This document shows positions 54,991 through 64,000 of a stretch of 64,000 nt of DNA, in pieces (position 1 is the stretch's first letter; each line of letters starts with the position of its first letter). Position numbers and translations under genes: made by a program. The notes beneath the pieces were generated by a model. It searched no databases and was not told the origin of the DNA. It worked only from the letters and a program-made list of their open reading frames with translations. This DNA is from Anaerolineales bacterium (lineage in GTDB: Bacteria; Chloroflexota; Anaerolineae; Anaerolineales; UBA11579): assembly GCA_020059485.1 (NCBI GenBank), contig JAGVCA010000004.1, forward strand, positions 1-64,000. The letters run 5' to 3'.

Positions 54991-57900
54991 ATGATGGCTG
55001 AAACGAACGAGCAGAACAAACCCGAACCGGTACGCACAGCGCGTTGGGACCGCGCCTATCTGTATGATCTGCTGATGCTGGCGGTGCTGCTGGCAGCGGC
55101 TGCGCTGCGCCTGACCGGGATCGACTGGGCATCCGAGCAGTATCTGCACCCGGATGAACGTCACCTGGTGAATGTCGAGAGCGCCCTGGCAACCGTGCGA
55201 ACCTTTGGCGAATATTGGGACACTGCCAATTCAACGCTTAACCCGCACAATGTCGGGTACAACTTCTTCGTCTACGGGACCCTGCCGATCATTGCCGTGC
55301 GCTATGCGGCCGAATGGCTGGGTCAGACCGGATACAGCGAGATCATGATCGTCGGGCGGCAGTTGTCGGCGATCTCCGATCTGCTGGTGGTGCTGCTGGT
55401 CTACCTGACCGCCTCGCGTGTGTTCGACCGCCGAGTGGGGCTGGCAGCCGGGATGTTCAGCGCTTTCACCGTCCTGCAGATCCAACTATCGCATTTCTTC
55501 GCGGTCGATACCTTCCTGACCCTGTTCAGTATGCTGGCGGTGTATCTGGCTGCCCGGCTGGCTATCGAAAAGCCTTCCTCCGGCGGGACGTTCTTCCGGC
55601 CGCATTTGTTCGTTCTGTTCGGGATCGCCCTGGGCATGGCAGTGGCTTCCAAACTGAACACGCTGCCGGTAGCGATGGTGCTGCCGCTGGCGGTGTGGGT
55701 GCGGCTCTCGCGGCTGGAGCGGGAGGAGTGGGTGGATGCCGCCTGGCAGGCTTCGGGGTACCTGTTCCTGGCGGCAATGGTCAGTTTCCTGACCTTCCGC
55801 GTCTTCCAGCCGTATGCGTTCAGCGGGCCGGGATTCTTCGGGATGGTGCCGAACCAGAAATGGGTGGACAACATCCGCGAACTGATGTCCCAGCAGACCG
55901 GCGATTTTGATTGGCCGCCCTCGATCCAGTGGGCCAGGCGTCCGGTGTGGTTCTCCTTCCAGAACATGGTGTTGTGGGGAATGGGTTTGCCGATGGCACT
56001 GATGGCTTGGGGTGGTTTCTTGGCGGCCGGCTGGCAGCTCTTGACCGGCAAGTGGCGCAAGCACCTGGTGTTGTGGGTTTGGACAACGTTCTATTTCGGC
56101 TGGCAGTCGATGGCCTTCAACCCGACCATGCGCTACCAGATCCCGGTGTATCCGACGCTGGCCATATTTGCCGGGTGGGCGCTGGTCAGTCTGTGGGACC
56201 GGGCGGGAGAGGCTCGCAAGGCTCGTCCGGTGCTGCGGGGGGCGGCGCTGGCGGTTGGGGCGGCCGCGATCGCTCTGACGGCCTGGTGGGCGGTGGCGTT
56301 CACCCAGATCTACGAGCGGCCGATCACCCGCGTGGCCGCCTCGGAGTGGATCTATCAGAATGTGCCCGGGCCGCTGACCTTGCAGGTCGAGACGGATGAA
56401 GGGACTTACGCCCAGCCGCTGCCGTTCTCTTACGACCAACAGATCACCCCGGACACACCGTTCTTCACCAGTTTTACTGCCAAGACGAGCGGCACCCTGC
56501 GCCAGATCGCGTATCTGGACGTCTCGGCTGGCGGGGGCGACCAGACTGTTTCGGTGACATTAACCGAAAGAGCCGGACTGGACGTACCGGTGTTCGCGCA
56601 GCTGCAGCCGGTGGCATTAGGTCAGGAAGCTATGCCGATGGGCGTTTCATTTCTGCCCGATCCACCGCCGATCGTACCCGGCGGACGCGAGTTTTTGCTG
56701 CGGGTGGATGTCGGCGGCCTTTCCGGTCTGGTACTTGAGGATGGTTATATCCGCCTGGATGGGGTCAGCGGGCCACTGACCTTGCCGGTAACGACCAGCC
56801 CGGTCAGTGTGTACCCGGGTACCGGGCACTTTGAATTCACCTTTTCGCTGACCGAGGCGGCCGCGCTGCAGGAGATCTATCTGTTCCTCTCTCCGGGAGA
56901 AAGCCAGCTGGCAGCCGAACAGAAACTGCGCCTGACGCTGGACATTGACCCGGCCATGGGCGCGCCGCTGGCAGCTGGCGAGGTGACGGTGGACGGGCTG
57001 GAAGACGGGATCAATGCCGAGGGCGGCGTTTTTGAGCTGGGGTCGCCGGTCGAGATCAAGCAAGGGGAACTGTATTTCATCCGGATCGAGAACCTGACCA
57101 CGGGTGGCGCAGTCTCGCTGAGCGGCACGCCGCTGGCGGTCGAAGGCCCGTGGGATGACGGCCTGCCGATGCGCACCAACGGCTACGACGGCTATTCCGG
57201 GATTTATCCGCGCGGGCTGAACCTGGACATGAACGCGGATGACAACCCGGAGAAAGTGCAGCGCTTCCTGGAAGTGCTGGATGCGAGCGAATACCTGACG
57301 ATCTCCTCCAGCCGGCAGTGGGCCAGCACCACCCGGATCCCGGAGCGCTTCCCGCTGAATGCAGCCTACTACCGCGCCTTGCTGGGCTGCCCGCCAGAAC
57401 GCACGATCGAGTGGTGCTACAACGTGGCCCAGCCGGGGATGTTCAGCGGCGATCTGGGATTTGAACTGATCAAGGTGTTCCAGTCCGACCCGGCTTTCCT
57501 GGGCGTGCAGATCAACGACCAGTTCGCCGAGGAGGCCTTTACGGTCTATGACCATCCCAAGGTATTCATTTTCCAGAAGAGCGGCGAATATGACCCCGAC
57601 CGGACCGCCGCGATCCTGGGGGCAGTCGATTTCGACCAAGTCGTCCGGCTGACGCCGCAACAGGCCTCCAACTACAAGCCGCTGCTGCTCTCGGATGAGC
57701 GGATGGAACAGCAGCGCACGGCGGGCACCTGGTCCGAACTGTTCGATACTTCTGCCTGGTACAACCGCTCCGGAATAGGGGCTGCGCTGGTATGGTACCT
57801 GGCGCTCAGCGCGCTGGGATGGGTGGTTTTCCCGCTGGTGCGGTTGGCGCTGCCCGACCTGCCGGACGCCGGGTTCCCGCTGGTGCGGACAGCCGGGATG

Positions 57901-60192
57901 CTGCTGCTGGCCTACCTCAGTTGGCTGGCGGGCTCACTGGGTTTGGGCTATACCCGCCCGATGATCCTGGGGGTCGCCATATTGCTGGCGGCGGCTGGGA
58001 TCGGCCTGGCCGTCTGGCGCAGGATGGAGATCTCAGCCTATCTCCGCACAAACTGGCGGCAGATGCTGATCGCGGAAGCGGTCTTTCTGGTGGTCTTCCT
58101 GCTGGTGCTGGGTGTGCGCTTCGGTAACCCGGACCTGTGGCACCCGTTCAAGGGCGGCGAGAAGCCGATGGATTTCGCTTATTTCAACGCAATCCTGAAA
58201 ACGAATGCCTTTCCGGCCTATGATCCGTGGTACGCCGGCGGTTACATTAATTACTATTACTTCGGGTTCGTGTTCGTCGGGACGCTGGTCAAGCTTTTGG
58301 GTATCGTTCCGGCCACGGCGTATAACCTGATCCTCCCGACAATCAGCGCGATGATCTTCAGCGGTGCGTTCTCGATCTCGGGAAACCTGTATGCCCGCTG
58401 GCGGATTGAGCGATCAATCAGTGAAGACCAGGGCCAAAAGCCTGGGCTGCCTGTCTGGGGTGTCGGTGTGGCTGGTGGCTTGATGACGGCGATCCTGGGC
58501 AACCTGGGGACGGTCAAGCTGGTGATCGAAGGCTTCCAACGGCTGGCTGCCCAGGGTGATTACAGCCGGGAAGCGGCCGTGCTGGTCAAGCTCGGCTGGA
58601 CGCTGCGCGGCCTTGGCCAGGTGATCTCAGGCATCGGGCTGCCTTTCGGGATCGCTGAATTCTACTGGCAGCCCAGCCGGGTGATCCCGGCCCTGAATGA
58701 ACCTGAACCGATCACCGAATTTCCGTGGTTCACGACCATCTATGCCGACCTTCACGCCCACTATATGTCGCTGGCGCTGGTCTCTCTCGGGCTGGCGTGG
58801 TGCCTGGCGGTGGTGTTCTCACGTGCCTGGCAAGGAGCCTCACGCTGGCAGATCGCCGGGAGTGTGGCCTTTGCCGGGATGGCGATCGGCGCGCTCCGGC
58901 CGACGAACACCTGGGACTTGCCCGCATATCTCGCCCTCGGGCTGGTGGCAGTGGCGTATGCCGTGCTGCGCTACACACCCCCGGATCAACGATTAACGCG
59001 CCTGCTGGCGTCCGCGGGCGGGCTGGCGTTTCTGACTTTCTTCCTGTATCAGCCCTTTGCTCACTGGTACGGCTTGCCGTATAGCGAGGTGATGCTGTGG
59101 AAGGGCACCCATACACCGCTGTCTTCGTATTTCGTGCATTGGGGTCTGTTCCTGTTCATCCTGGTATTCTGGATGGGATGGGAGTCCCGGCAGTGGATGG
59201 CTGCGACGCCGCTTTCGGCTCTCCGGCCGCTATTGAAGTACCGGCAGTGGCCGTGGTACGGCGGCGGAGCGGTCGTGCTGGTGATGCTGGTGTTGTCGGT
59301 GTGGCTGAAAGTGCGGATCCACTGGCTGGCTTTGCCGCTGCTGCTGTGGGCCGGGGTCCTGATCCTGCGGCCGGGGCAGAGCGACAGCAAGCGGGCTGTG
59401 CTGTTCCTGATCGGGACATCGCTGTTCCTGACCGTGCTGGTCGAGGTGATCGTGCTGTCGGGCGATATCGGGCGGATGAATACGGTCTTCAAGTTCTATC
59501 TGCAAGCCTGGGTGATGCTGGCGGCCAGCAGCGCGGCAGCCCTGGGTTGGACCCTGGAAGAATTCCGGCTGTGGCGTCCGGGCTGGCAATCGGCCTGGCG
59601 GGTGGGCGTGGCAGCGCTGGCGCTGGGTGCGCTGCTGTACCCGCTGACTGCCACTCCCGCCAAGATCCAGGACCGGATGTCAACGGAGACGCCGGCGACG
59701 CTGGATGGGATGGCCTTTATGCAGGATTCGGTTTACCCGGATGAGGGCGGCGTGGTGCTGCTGGCTGAGGACTACCAGGCGATCCGCTGGCTGCAGGAGA
59801 ATGTCACCGGCACGCCGGTGATCGTCGAGGCCAGTACACCATTGTACCGATGGGGCAGCCGTTACAGTATCTACACCGGCCTGCCGACCGTGCTTGGCTG
59901 GGATTGGCACCAGACGCAGCAGCGCGGCTTCAGCCCGGCCACTGCCATCTCGCAACGGCAGCAGGAGATCCGGATGTTCTACCAGATCGATGACCGGGAG
60001 GAAGCAGTGGCATTCCTGCAGCGCTACCAGGTCGAGTACATCATTCTTGGCCAGTTGGAGCGGAATTATTACCCCGGCGCAGGGCTGGCCAAGTTCGACC
60101 GATTGAATGGCGACTTGTGGCAAGAAGTCTACCGAGAGGGGCAGACGGTGATCTATCAGATCATCGATCCCCCGCTCTCCGCGGCCGAATAG
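54991..60192 (+). CDS. Two-module GT39-DUF2298 giant membrane protein
   Basis: This 1733-residue protein has three parts. Residues 1-445 are a GT39-like membrane module (LTGIDWASEQYLHPDERHLV with DE in the first loop). Residues 446-925 are soluble and beta-rich, presumably outside. Residues 930-1733 are a DUF2298 (Chlor_Arch_YYY) module with GGEKPMDFAYFNAILK, DPWYAGGYINYYYFGF, YADLHAHYMSLAL, GRMNTVFKFYLQAW, and a C-terminal soluble tail ending in YIILGQLERNYYPG. DUF2298 members usually stand alone or in tandem. The next gene is a single DUF2298 protein 9 nt away. Enzymatic activity is not proven for either module. Confidence 0.85.
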   Translation: MMAETNEQNKPEPVRTARWDRAYLYDLLMLAVLLAAAALRLTGIDWASEQYLHPDERHLVNVESALATVRTFGEYWDTANSTLNPHNVGYNFFVYGTLPIIAVRYAAEWLGQTGYSEIMIVGRQLSAISDLLVVLLVYLTASRVFDRRVGLAAGMFSAFTVLQIQLSHFFAVDTFLTLFSMLAVYLAARLAIEKPSSGGTFFRPHLFVLFGIALGMAVASKLNTLPVAMVLPLAVWVRLSRLEREEWVDAAWQASGYLFLAAMVSFLTFRVFQPYAFSGPGFFGMVPNQKWVDNIRELMSQQTGDFDWPPSIQWARRPVWFSFQNMVLWGMGLPMALMAWGGFLAAGWQLLTGKWRKHLVLWVWTTFYFGWQSMAFNPTMRYQIPVYPTLAIFAGWALVSLWDRAGEARKARPVLRGAALAVGAAAIALTAWWAVAFTQIYERPITRVAASEWIYQNVPGPLTLQVETDEGTYAQPLPFSYDQQITPDTPFFTSFTAKTSGTLRQIAYLDVSAGGGDQTVSVTLTERAGLDVPVFAQLQPVALGQEAMPMGVSFLPDPPPIVPGGREFLLRVDVGGLSGLVLEDGYIRLDGVSGPLTLPVTTSPVSVYPGTGHFEFTFSLTEAAALQEIYLFLSPGESQLAAEQKLRLTLDIDPAMGAPLAAGEVTVDGLEDGINAEGGVFELGSPVEIKQGELYFIRIENLTTGGAVSLSGTPLAVEGPWDDGLPMRTNGYDGYSGIYPRGLNLDMNADDNPEKVQRFLEVLDASEYLTISSSRQWASTTRIPERFPLNAAYYRALLGCPPERTIEWCYNVAQPGMFSGDLGFELIKVFQSDPAFLGVQINDQFAEEAFTVYDHPKVFIFQKSGEYDPDRTAAILGAVDFDQVVRLTPQQASNYKPLLLSDERMEQQRTAGTWSELFDTSAWYNRSGIGAALVWYLALSALGWVVFPLVRLALPDLPDAGFPLVRTAGMLLLAYLSWLAGSLGLGYTRPMILGVAILLAAAGIGLAVWRRMEISAYLRTNWRQMLIAEAVFLVVFLLVLGVRFGNPDLWHPFKGGEKPMDFAYFNAILKTNAFPAYDPWYAGGYINYYYFGFVFVGTLVKLLGIVPATAYNLILPTISAMIFSGAFSISGNLYARWRIERSISEDQGQKPGLPVWGVGVAGGLMTAILGNLGTVKLVIEGFQRLAAQGDYSREAAVLVKLGWTLRGLGQVISGIGLPFGIAEFYWQPSRVIPALNEPEPITEFPWFTTIYADLHAHYMSLALVSLGLAWCLAVVFSRAWQGASRWQIAGSVAFAGMAIGALRPTNTWDLPAYLALGLVAVAYAVLRYTPPDQRLTRLLASAGGLAFLTFFLYQPFAHWYGLPYSEVMLWKGTHTPLSSYFVHWGLFLFILVFWMGWESRQWMAATPLSALRPLLKYRQWPWYGGGAVVLVMLVLSVWLKVRIHWLALPLLLWAGVLILRPGQSDSKRAVLFLIGTSLFLTVLVEVIVLSGDIGRMNTVFKFYLQAWVMLAASSAAALGWTLEEFRLWRPGWQSAWRVGVAALALGALLYPLTATPAKIQDRMSTETPATLDGMAFMQDSVYPDEGGVVLLAEDYQAIRWLQENVTGTPVIVEASTPLYRWGSRYSIYTGLPTVLGWDWHQTQQRGFSPATAISQRQQEIRMFYQIDDREEAVAFLQRYQVEYIILGQLERNYYPGAGLAKFDRLNGDLWQEVYREGQTVIYQIIDPPLSAAE

Positions 60193-60201
60193 GAGCAGGT
60201 T

Positions 60202-62655
60202 ATGTGGTGGCAGGCAGTTCTGTGGTATCTGATCTCATCTGCGGCCGGGCTGGCAGTCTTCCCGCTGGTCTTCGCCATCTTCCCCGCGCTGGCTGACCGA
60301 GGCTACACGGTCAGCCGGGCAATCGGCCTGCTGATATGGGGCTACCTGTTCTGGCTGTTCAGTTCCCTGCGGGTGCTGCCGAATACCAGCGGCGGGATCC
60401 TGGCGGCTTTCCTACTGGTGGCTGCAATCAGCCTGTGGGTCTGGCGCAGAGCAGGGAGCCAAAATCTGATGGCCTGGTTGAAAGAACACCGCCGGATGGT
60501 CGTTGCGGTTGAGGCTCTTTTCCTGGCGGCGTTTGCCTTTCTGCTGCTGCTGCGCGGGATGGAACCGGCGGTACTGGGGACCGAAAAACCGATGGAGCTG
60601 GCCTTCATCAATGCGATCCTGCGGTCGCCGTTCATGCCGCCGAATGACCCCTGGCTGGCGGATTATGCGATCTCTTACTACTATTTCGGCTATGTGATCG
60701 TGGCGATGCTGGCCAAAACCGCTGGGACCAGCGGCGGGGTGGCTTTCAATCTCGGGCTGTCGCTGGTGTTTGCGCTGGGCGCGGTGGGCGCGTACGGGAT
60801 GATCCACAACCTGCTGGCAGCCCGCAAACCAGCCAACGGCACAGCGCCGGCAGGTGTGCCGCTGCTGGGGCCGCTGTTCGTGCTGATCGTCAGCAATGTG
60901 GAGGGCTTTCTGGAATTCCTGCATGGGCGCGGGGTGTTCTGGTCCCAGACTGCGGACGGGCAGTGGCGTTCGGCCTTCTGGTCATGGGTCAACCTGGATA
61001 ACCTCAAACTGCCCCCGCCAGGGAACACCGCCCCCGGAGAATTGCGGCACTGGTGGTGGTGGCGAGCCTCGCGGGTGGTGGCCGATTTCGATCTGTTTGG
61101 GAATTTCCGCGAGGTGATTGACGAGTTCCCGTTCTTCTCCTTCTTTCTGGGAGACCTGCACCCGCATGTCCTGGTGATCCCGTTTGTGTTCGCGGCGCTG
61201 GCGGTCAGTTTGAACTTTTTCCTGCGGAAAGAGGAGGTCAAGGACCCGATCGGGTTGTTCGGGCTACGCTTCCTGGTTTCCTGGCGGGATATCCTGCTGG
61301 GTGCGTTCATCTTTGGCAGCCTGGGTTTCCTGAACCTGTGGGATTTCCCCTGGTATGTGGTCGTTTTTGCCGGAGCACACTTATTGAAACAGTCGCGGCA
61401 GGAAGGCTGGGCCTGGCAACGGGTGCTGGAGGCGGGGGTGCTGGTGATCCTCTTTGGGATTGCCGGCGTGGTGCTGTTCCTACCGTTCTATCTCAGTTTC
61501 TCTTCACAGGCCGGCGGGATCGTGCCGAATGTGATCAATCCGACGCGCGGGATCCATTTGTGGATCATGTTTGGCACTTTGTTCGTGCCGCTGTTCGCCT
61601 TCCTGGGTGCGAAGGCATTCCGCAAGGGCCGGACGGCCGTGCTGCGGGGGATGGGACTGGCCGCGCTGGTGCTGCTCGGTTTGTTGGGTTTCTCGCTGCT
61701 GTTCAGTGCGATGATCGGCCCGGAGGTGCGGCAGGCGTTCTTCGGGGTGCCAGACCTGGCGAGTGTGCTGGGTGAAGGCTTGTCCAGGCGTGGTGCGGCC
61801 GTTTTCAGCGCCCTGACCTTGCTGTCCCTGCTGGGGTTGGGATTGGCGGCGCTGTGGCCGGATCCCGGATCGGGTGAAGCCGCGGAGCTGGATGCGGAAG
61901 ATGCGAAACCAGACCGGTTTGCCGCCCTGCTGGCCGTTGTAGCCACGCTGCTGGTGCTTACGCCGGAATTCTTCTTCCTCCAGGACCTGTTCAGCAGCCG
62001 GATGAATACAGTGTTTAAATTCTATTACCAGGCCTGGATGCTGTGGGCGCTGGCAGCGGCTTACGGCAGCGCGGTGTTGATCTCGCAGCGCGGGCGGCGG
62101 CTGGCCGGGTGGCTGTACCCGGCGTTGTTCGTGATCGTGCTGACGGTTGGCCTGACCTATCCCGTGATGGCCCTGAACACCCGGATCGTAAATTTTTCGT
62201 CCCAGGCCGCGCCGGCGCTGGAACTGGATGGGACGGCCAACTTCTTCTATCTCAGCCCGGATGAGCACGCCGCGGTGGACTGGCTGAAACAGGCGCCGCT
62301 CGGCACTCTGGTGGAGGTGGTCCATCCGGGCGGGGGCAGCTACACTCATTTTGCCCGGATCTCGATGAACAGCGGGCAGCCAGCCTTATTGGGGTGGGTG
62401 GGGCACGAGCAGCAATGGCGCGGCGGCGGGGATGAGATCGGATCCAGGCAGGCAGACATCGAAGTGCTGTACACCACGCCAGACTGGCAGACGGCCGCCA
62501 GCCTGATCGAACAATACCAGGTGGTCTATATTGTGATCGGCAACCTTGAACGCAGCACCTATCTGGTCCAGGAAGCCAAATTTACCCGCAACCTGGAACC
62601 GGTCTTCCAACTAGGCACGATCACGATCTACCAGACGGCTTTATTGGATAATTAG
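60202..62655 (+). CDS. DUF2298 (Chlor_Arch_YYY) membrane protein
   Basis: This 817-residue protein has about sixteen hydrophobic segments and the same landmarks as the C-terminal half of the preceding gene: GTEKPMELAFINAILRS, DPWLADYAISYYYFGY, LGDLHPHVLVIPF, SRMNTVFKFYYQAWM, and a soluble tail with YIVIGNLERSTYL. The family is restricted mainly to Chloroflexi and some archaea and is often next to Agl23-type genes, as here. GGAGCAGG precedes the ATG. A role in surface glycosylation is inferred from neighbours. Confidence 0.9.
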   Translation: MWWQAVLWYLISSAAGLAVFPLVFAIFPALADRGYTVSRAIGLLIWGYLFWLFSSLRVLPNTSGGILAAFLLVAAISLWVWRRAGSQNLMAWLKEHRRMVVAVEALFLAAFAFLLLLRGMEPAVLGTEKPMELAFINAILRSPFMPPNDPWLADYAISYYYFGYVIVAMLAKTAGTSGGVAFNLGLSLVFALGAVGAYGMIHNLLAARKPANGTAPAGVPLLGPLFVLIVSNVEGFLEFLHGRGVFWSQTADGQWRSAFWSWVNLDNLKLPPPGNTAPGELRHWWWWRASRVVADFDLFGNFREVIDEFPFFSFFLGDLHPHVLVIPFVFAALAVSLNFFLRKEEVKDPIGLFGLRFLVSWRDILLGAFIFGSLGFLNLWDFPWYVVVFAGAHLLKQSRQEGWAWQRVLEAGVLVILFGIAGVVLFLPFYLSFSSQAGGIVPNVINPTRGIHLWIMFGTLFVPLFAFLGAKAFRKGRTAVLRGMGLAALVLLGLLGFSLLFSAMIGPEVRQAFFGVPDLASVLGEGLSRRGAAVFSALTLLSLLGLGLAALWPDPGSGEAAELDAEDAKPDRFAALLAVVATLLVLTPEFFFLQDLFSSRMNTVFKFYYQAWMLWALAAAYGSAVLISQRGRRLAGWLYPALFVIVLTVGLTYPVMALNTRIVNFSSQAAPALELDGTANFFYLSPDEHAAVDWLKQAPLGTLVEVVHPGGGSYTHFARISMNSGQPALLGWVGHEQQWRGGGDEIGSRQADIEVLYTTPDWQTAASLIEQYQVVYIVIGNLERSTYLVQEAKFTRNLEPVFQLGTITIYQTALLDN

Positions 62656-62681
62656 CTCCTCATCGTTATAATGGAGGCAGC

Positions 62682-64000
62682 ATGGAATCCGACTTGAACA
62701 AGGGCGCGGCTGTAAGCCGCTGGACAAACGAAGACCTGCTGTACCTGCTAGCCTTTGCAGTTGCGCTGTTGATGCGGCTGGCGGTGCTGGGACTGCATCC
62801 TCTGACCGAACACGAGGCTGGGTTTGCCCTGCAAGCCTGGCAGGCAGCCCACGGCGAGTCCTTTGTGATGGTCAGCCACCCGGCGTATATCCAGTTGACC
62901 GGGTTGCTGTTCTTCCTGTTCGGCAGCGGGGATGTGCTGGCCCGCCTGCTGCCGGCGCTGGCTGGCAGTTGTGTGGTCTTGCTGCCGCTGGCCTTGCGCC
63001 AGCAGTTGGGACGCAAAGCCGCCCTGGTGGCGGCCTTCGGGCTGGCCCTGGATCCGATCTCGATCGCCATCTCCCGCCAGGCCGGCAGTCCGGCAATGGC
63101 GCTGGGTTTCCTGGCATTGGCGGTCTATTTGTGGACCCAGCGGCGATTCCTGGCATCCGGCGCGGCGGCCGGTCTGCTGCTGCTATCCGGTCCTTCGATG
63201 GTGTATGGGGTGCTTTCGCTCCTGGTCAGCGGGCTGATCGTGCGCCGGAGCGCGGCTGAGACCCTCAGTCCTGGACTGAATAAAGATGACTTCCGGCGGT
63301 TTTTGTTTGGCGCAGCAGCTGCGATCCTGTTACCCGGTACGTTCTTCACGAATCAACCGCAGGGATTGGCAGCCATGGTGCAGTCCATTCCGGACTTCCT
63401 TACCGGCTGGCTGCCAGGTGCGGCTGGCGTCAGTCTTGTCCAGGTGCTGCTGGCGCTGGCGGTTTACCAGCCGTTTGGCCTGATCTTTGGGATACTGGCA
63501 TTGCTCGATCAGCGGCGGGGCAGCCACAAACTTGATCCGCAGCTGGCGGTGCTGGTGCTGGTCCCGCTGGCAGCCGTCTTGCTGTATCCGGGCCGCCAGG
63601 TATGGATGCTGATGTGGGTAATGATCCCGATCTGGCTGCTGGCCGGCAGGTATCTCGGCGAATTCCTGACCCTTCCCGAAGAAGAAGATCGTCCCTTCGC
63701 GTATGGCGAGGCTGCTTTTTATGTCGTGCTGCTGGCCTATTGGTGGCACAATCTGGCTAAGCTGACCACGCAAGCCGGTCTGGTCGTGCCGGAAGGGTAT
63801 TCGCTGACCGATCTGTGGGCTTTCGATCCCACCGCGCGGGTGTATGTGATCCGTCTGGCGGTAGTGTTTCTGGTCCCGCTGGTGCTGCTGGCGATGAGCG
63901 GGCTGGTCTCGCTTGGCTGGCGGGGGAACTTCTTCAGTCACGGCGCGGTGTGGGGTTTAGGTGTATTCCTGGTGTTCTATCTCCTGGTGGCCGCTTTTGG
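62682..64000 (+). CDS. Agl23-like (TIGR03663-type) membrane protein, cut by window end
   Basis: The frame runs open from ATG 62682 to the window end, at least 439 residues, with about ten helices. GGAGG lies 4 nt upstream. LTEHEAGFALQAWQAAHG followed by HPAYIQLTGLLFFLFGSG and ARLLPALAGS aligns by eye with the N terminus of the TIGR03663/Agl23 family, a GT39 relative found beside DUF2298 genes. The invariant DE dipeptide is HE here and the HGP tripeptide is HPA. It could be a diverged paralogue with altered activity. The 3' end is outside the window. Confidence 0.65.
   Translation, partial: MESDLNKGAAVSRWTNEDLLYLLAFAVALLMRLAVLGLHPLTEHEAGFALQAWQAAHGESFVMVSHPAYIQLTGLLFFLFGSGDVLARLLPALAGSCVVLLPLALRQQLGRKAALVAAFGLALDPISIAISRQAGSPAMALGFLALAVYLWTQRRFLASGAAAGLLLLSGPSMVYGVLSLLVSGLIVRRSAAETLSPGLNKDDFRRFLFGAAAAILLPGTFFTNQPQGLAAMVQSIPDFLTGWLPGAAGVSLVQVLLALAVYQPFGLIFGILALLDQRRGSHKLDPQLAVLVLVPLAAVLLYPGRQVWMLMWVMIPIWLLAGRYLGEFLTLPEEEDRPFAYGEAAFYVVLLAYWWHNLAKLTTQAGLVVPEGYSLTDLWAFDPTARVYVIRLAVVFLVPLVLLAMSGLVSLGWRGNFFSHGAVWGLGVFLVFYLLVAAF

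Overview
The window looks like chromosomal DNA of a Chloroflexota bacterium, most likely class Anaerolineae. This is inferred from gene content, without a database search: several huge DUF2298 (Chlor_Arch_YYY-type) membrane proteins, a mevalonate kinase beside an isopentenyl phosphate kinase (an isoprenoid route known from archaea and Chloroflexi), a YvcK protein with N-terminal membrane helices, a topoisomerase I with an N-terminal zinc ribbon, and many genes whose -10 box lies only 7-12 nt before the start codon (leaderless-type transcripts). Base composition is GC-rich except for one AT-rich lipoprotein gene at 27113-29287. No rRNA, tRNA, CRISPR array or complete insertion sequence was seen. 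No gene-free stretch exceeds 300 bases.

Layout. 1-122: probable end of an IS200/IS605-type element. 133-4942 (minus): an operon of AAA+ ATPase, glycerophosphodiesterase and a membrane-anchored GH3-like protein. 5118-7328: a GT39-type enzyme and a GT2 enzyme. 7360-9051: recJ. 9191-14896 (minus): an arsenic locus of AbrB-radical SAM-SPASM protein, arsR, thioredoxin-like protein, ArsP/YraQ-type permease, two thioredoxin-type arsenate reductases and an ACR3 arsenite pump. 15074-18214: yvcK and an HD-GYP sensor. 18347-21423: gap-pgk-tpiA. 21476-23491 (minus): a PAS-GGDEF protein and upp. 23645-29287: ruvB, queA, pyrimidine-nucleoside phosphorylase, WD40-like lipoprotein. 29407-30267 (minus): DegV. 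30450-37821: ffh-rpsP-khpA-rimM-DUF952, a dprA remnant, manC, topA. 38061-39817: an unknown membrane protein behind a structured leader, and a CoA-binding protein. 39881-44211 (minus): ubiA-type prenyltransferase, mevalonate kinase, IPK, dgt, greA. 44501-47973: hlyIII, tlyA, lepA. 47966-64000: a long run of membrane glycosylation genes (flippase-like protein, GT4, Nudix-methyltransferase fusion, GT1/28, GT39, GT39-DUF2298 fusion, DUF2298, Agl23-like gene cut by the window end).

The most striking points are these. (1) Three copies of one operator (ATTC-N8-GAAT) lie before arsR, the permease and the radical SAM gene, which places a tungsten-cofactor-maturase-like enzyme in the ArsR regulon. (2) Two candidate structured leader RNAs, one between ffh and rpsP and one before the unknown gene at 38061, are supported by nested complementary stems. 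(3) The archaeal-looking glycosylation block contains an unusual Nudix-methyltransferase fusion and a 1733-residue two-module protein. (4) dprA has lost its whole catalytic middle and is frameshifted.
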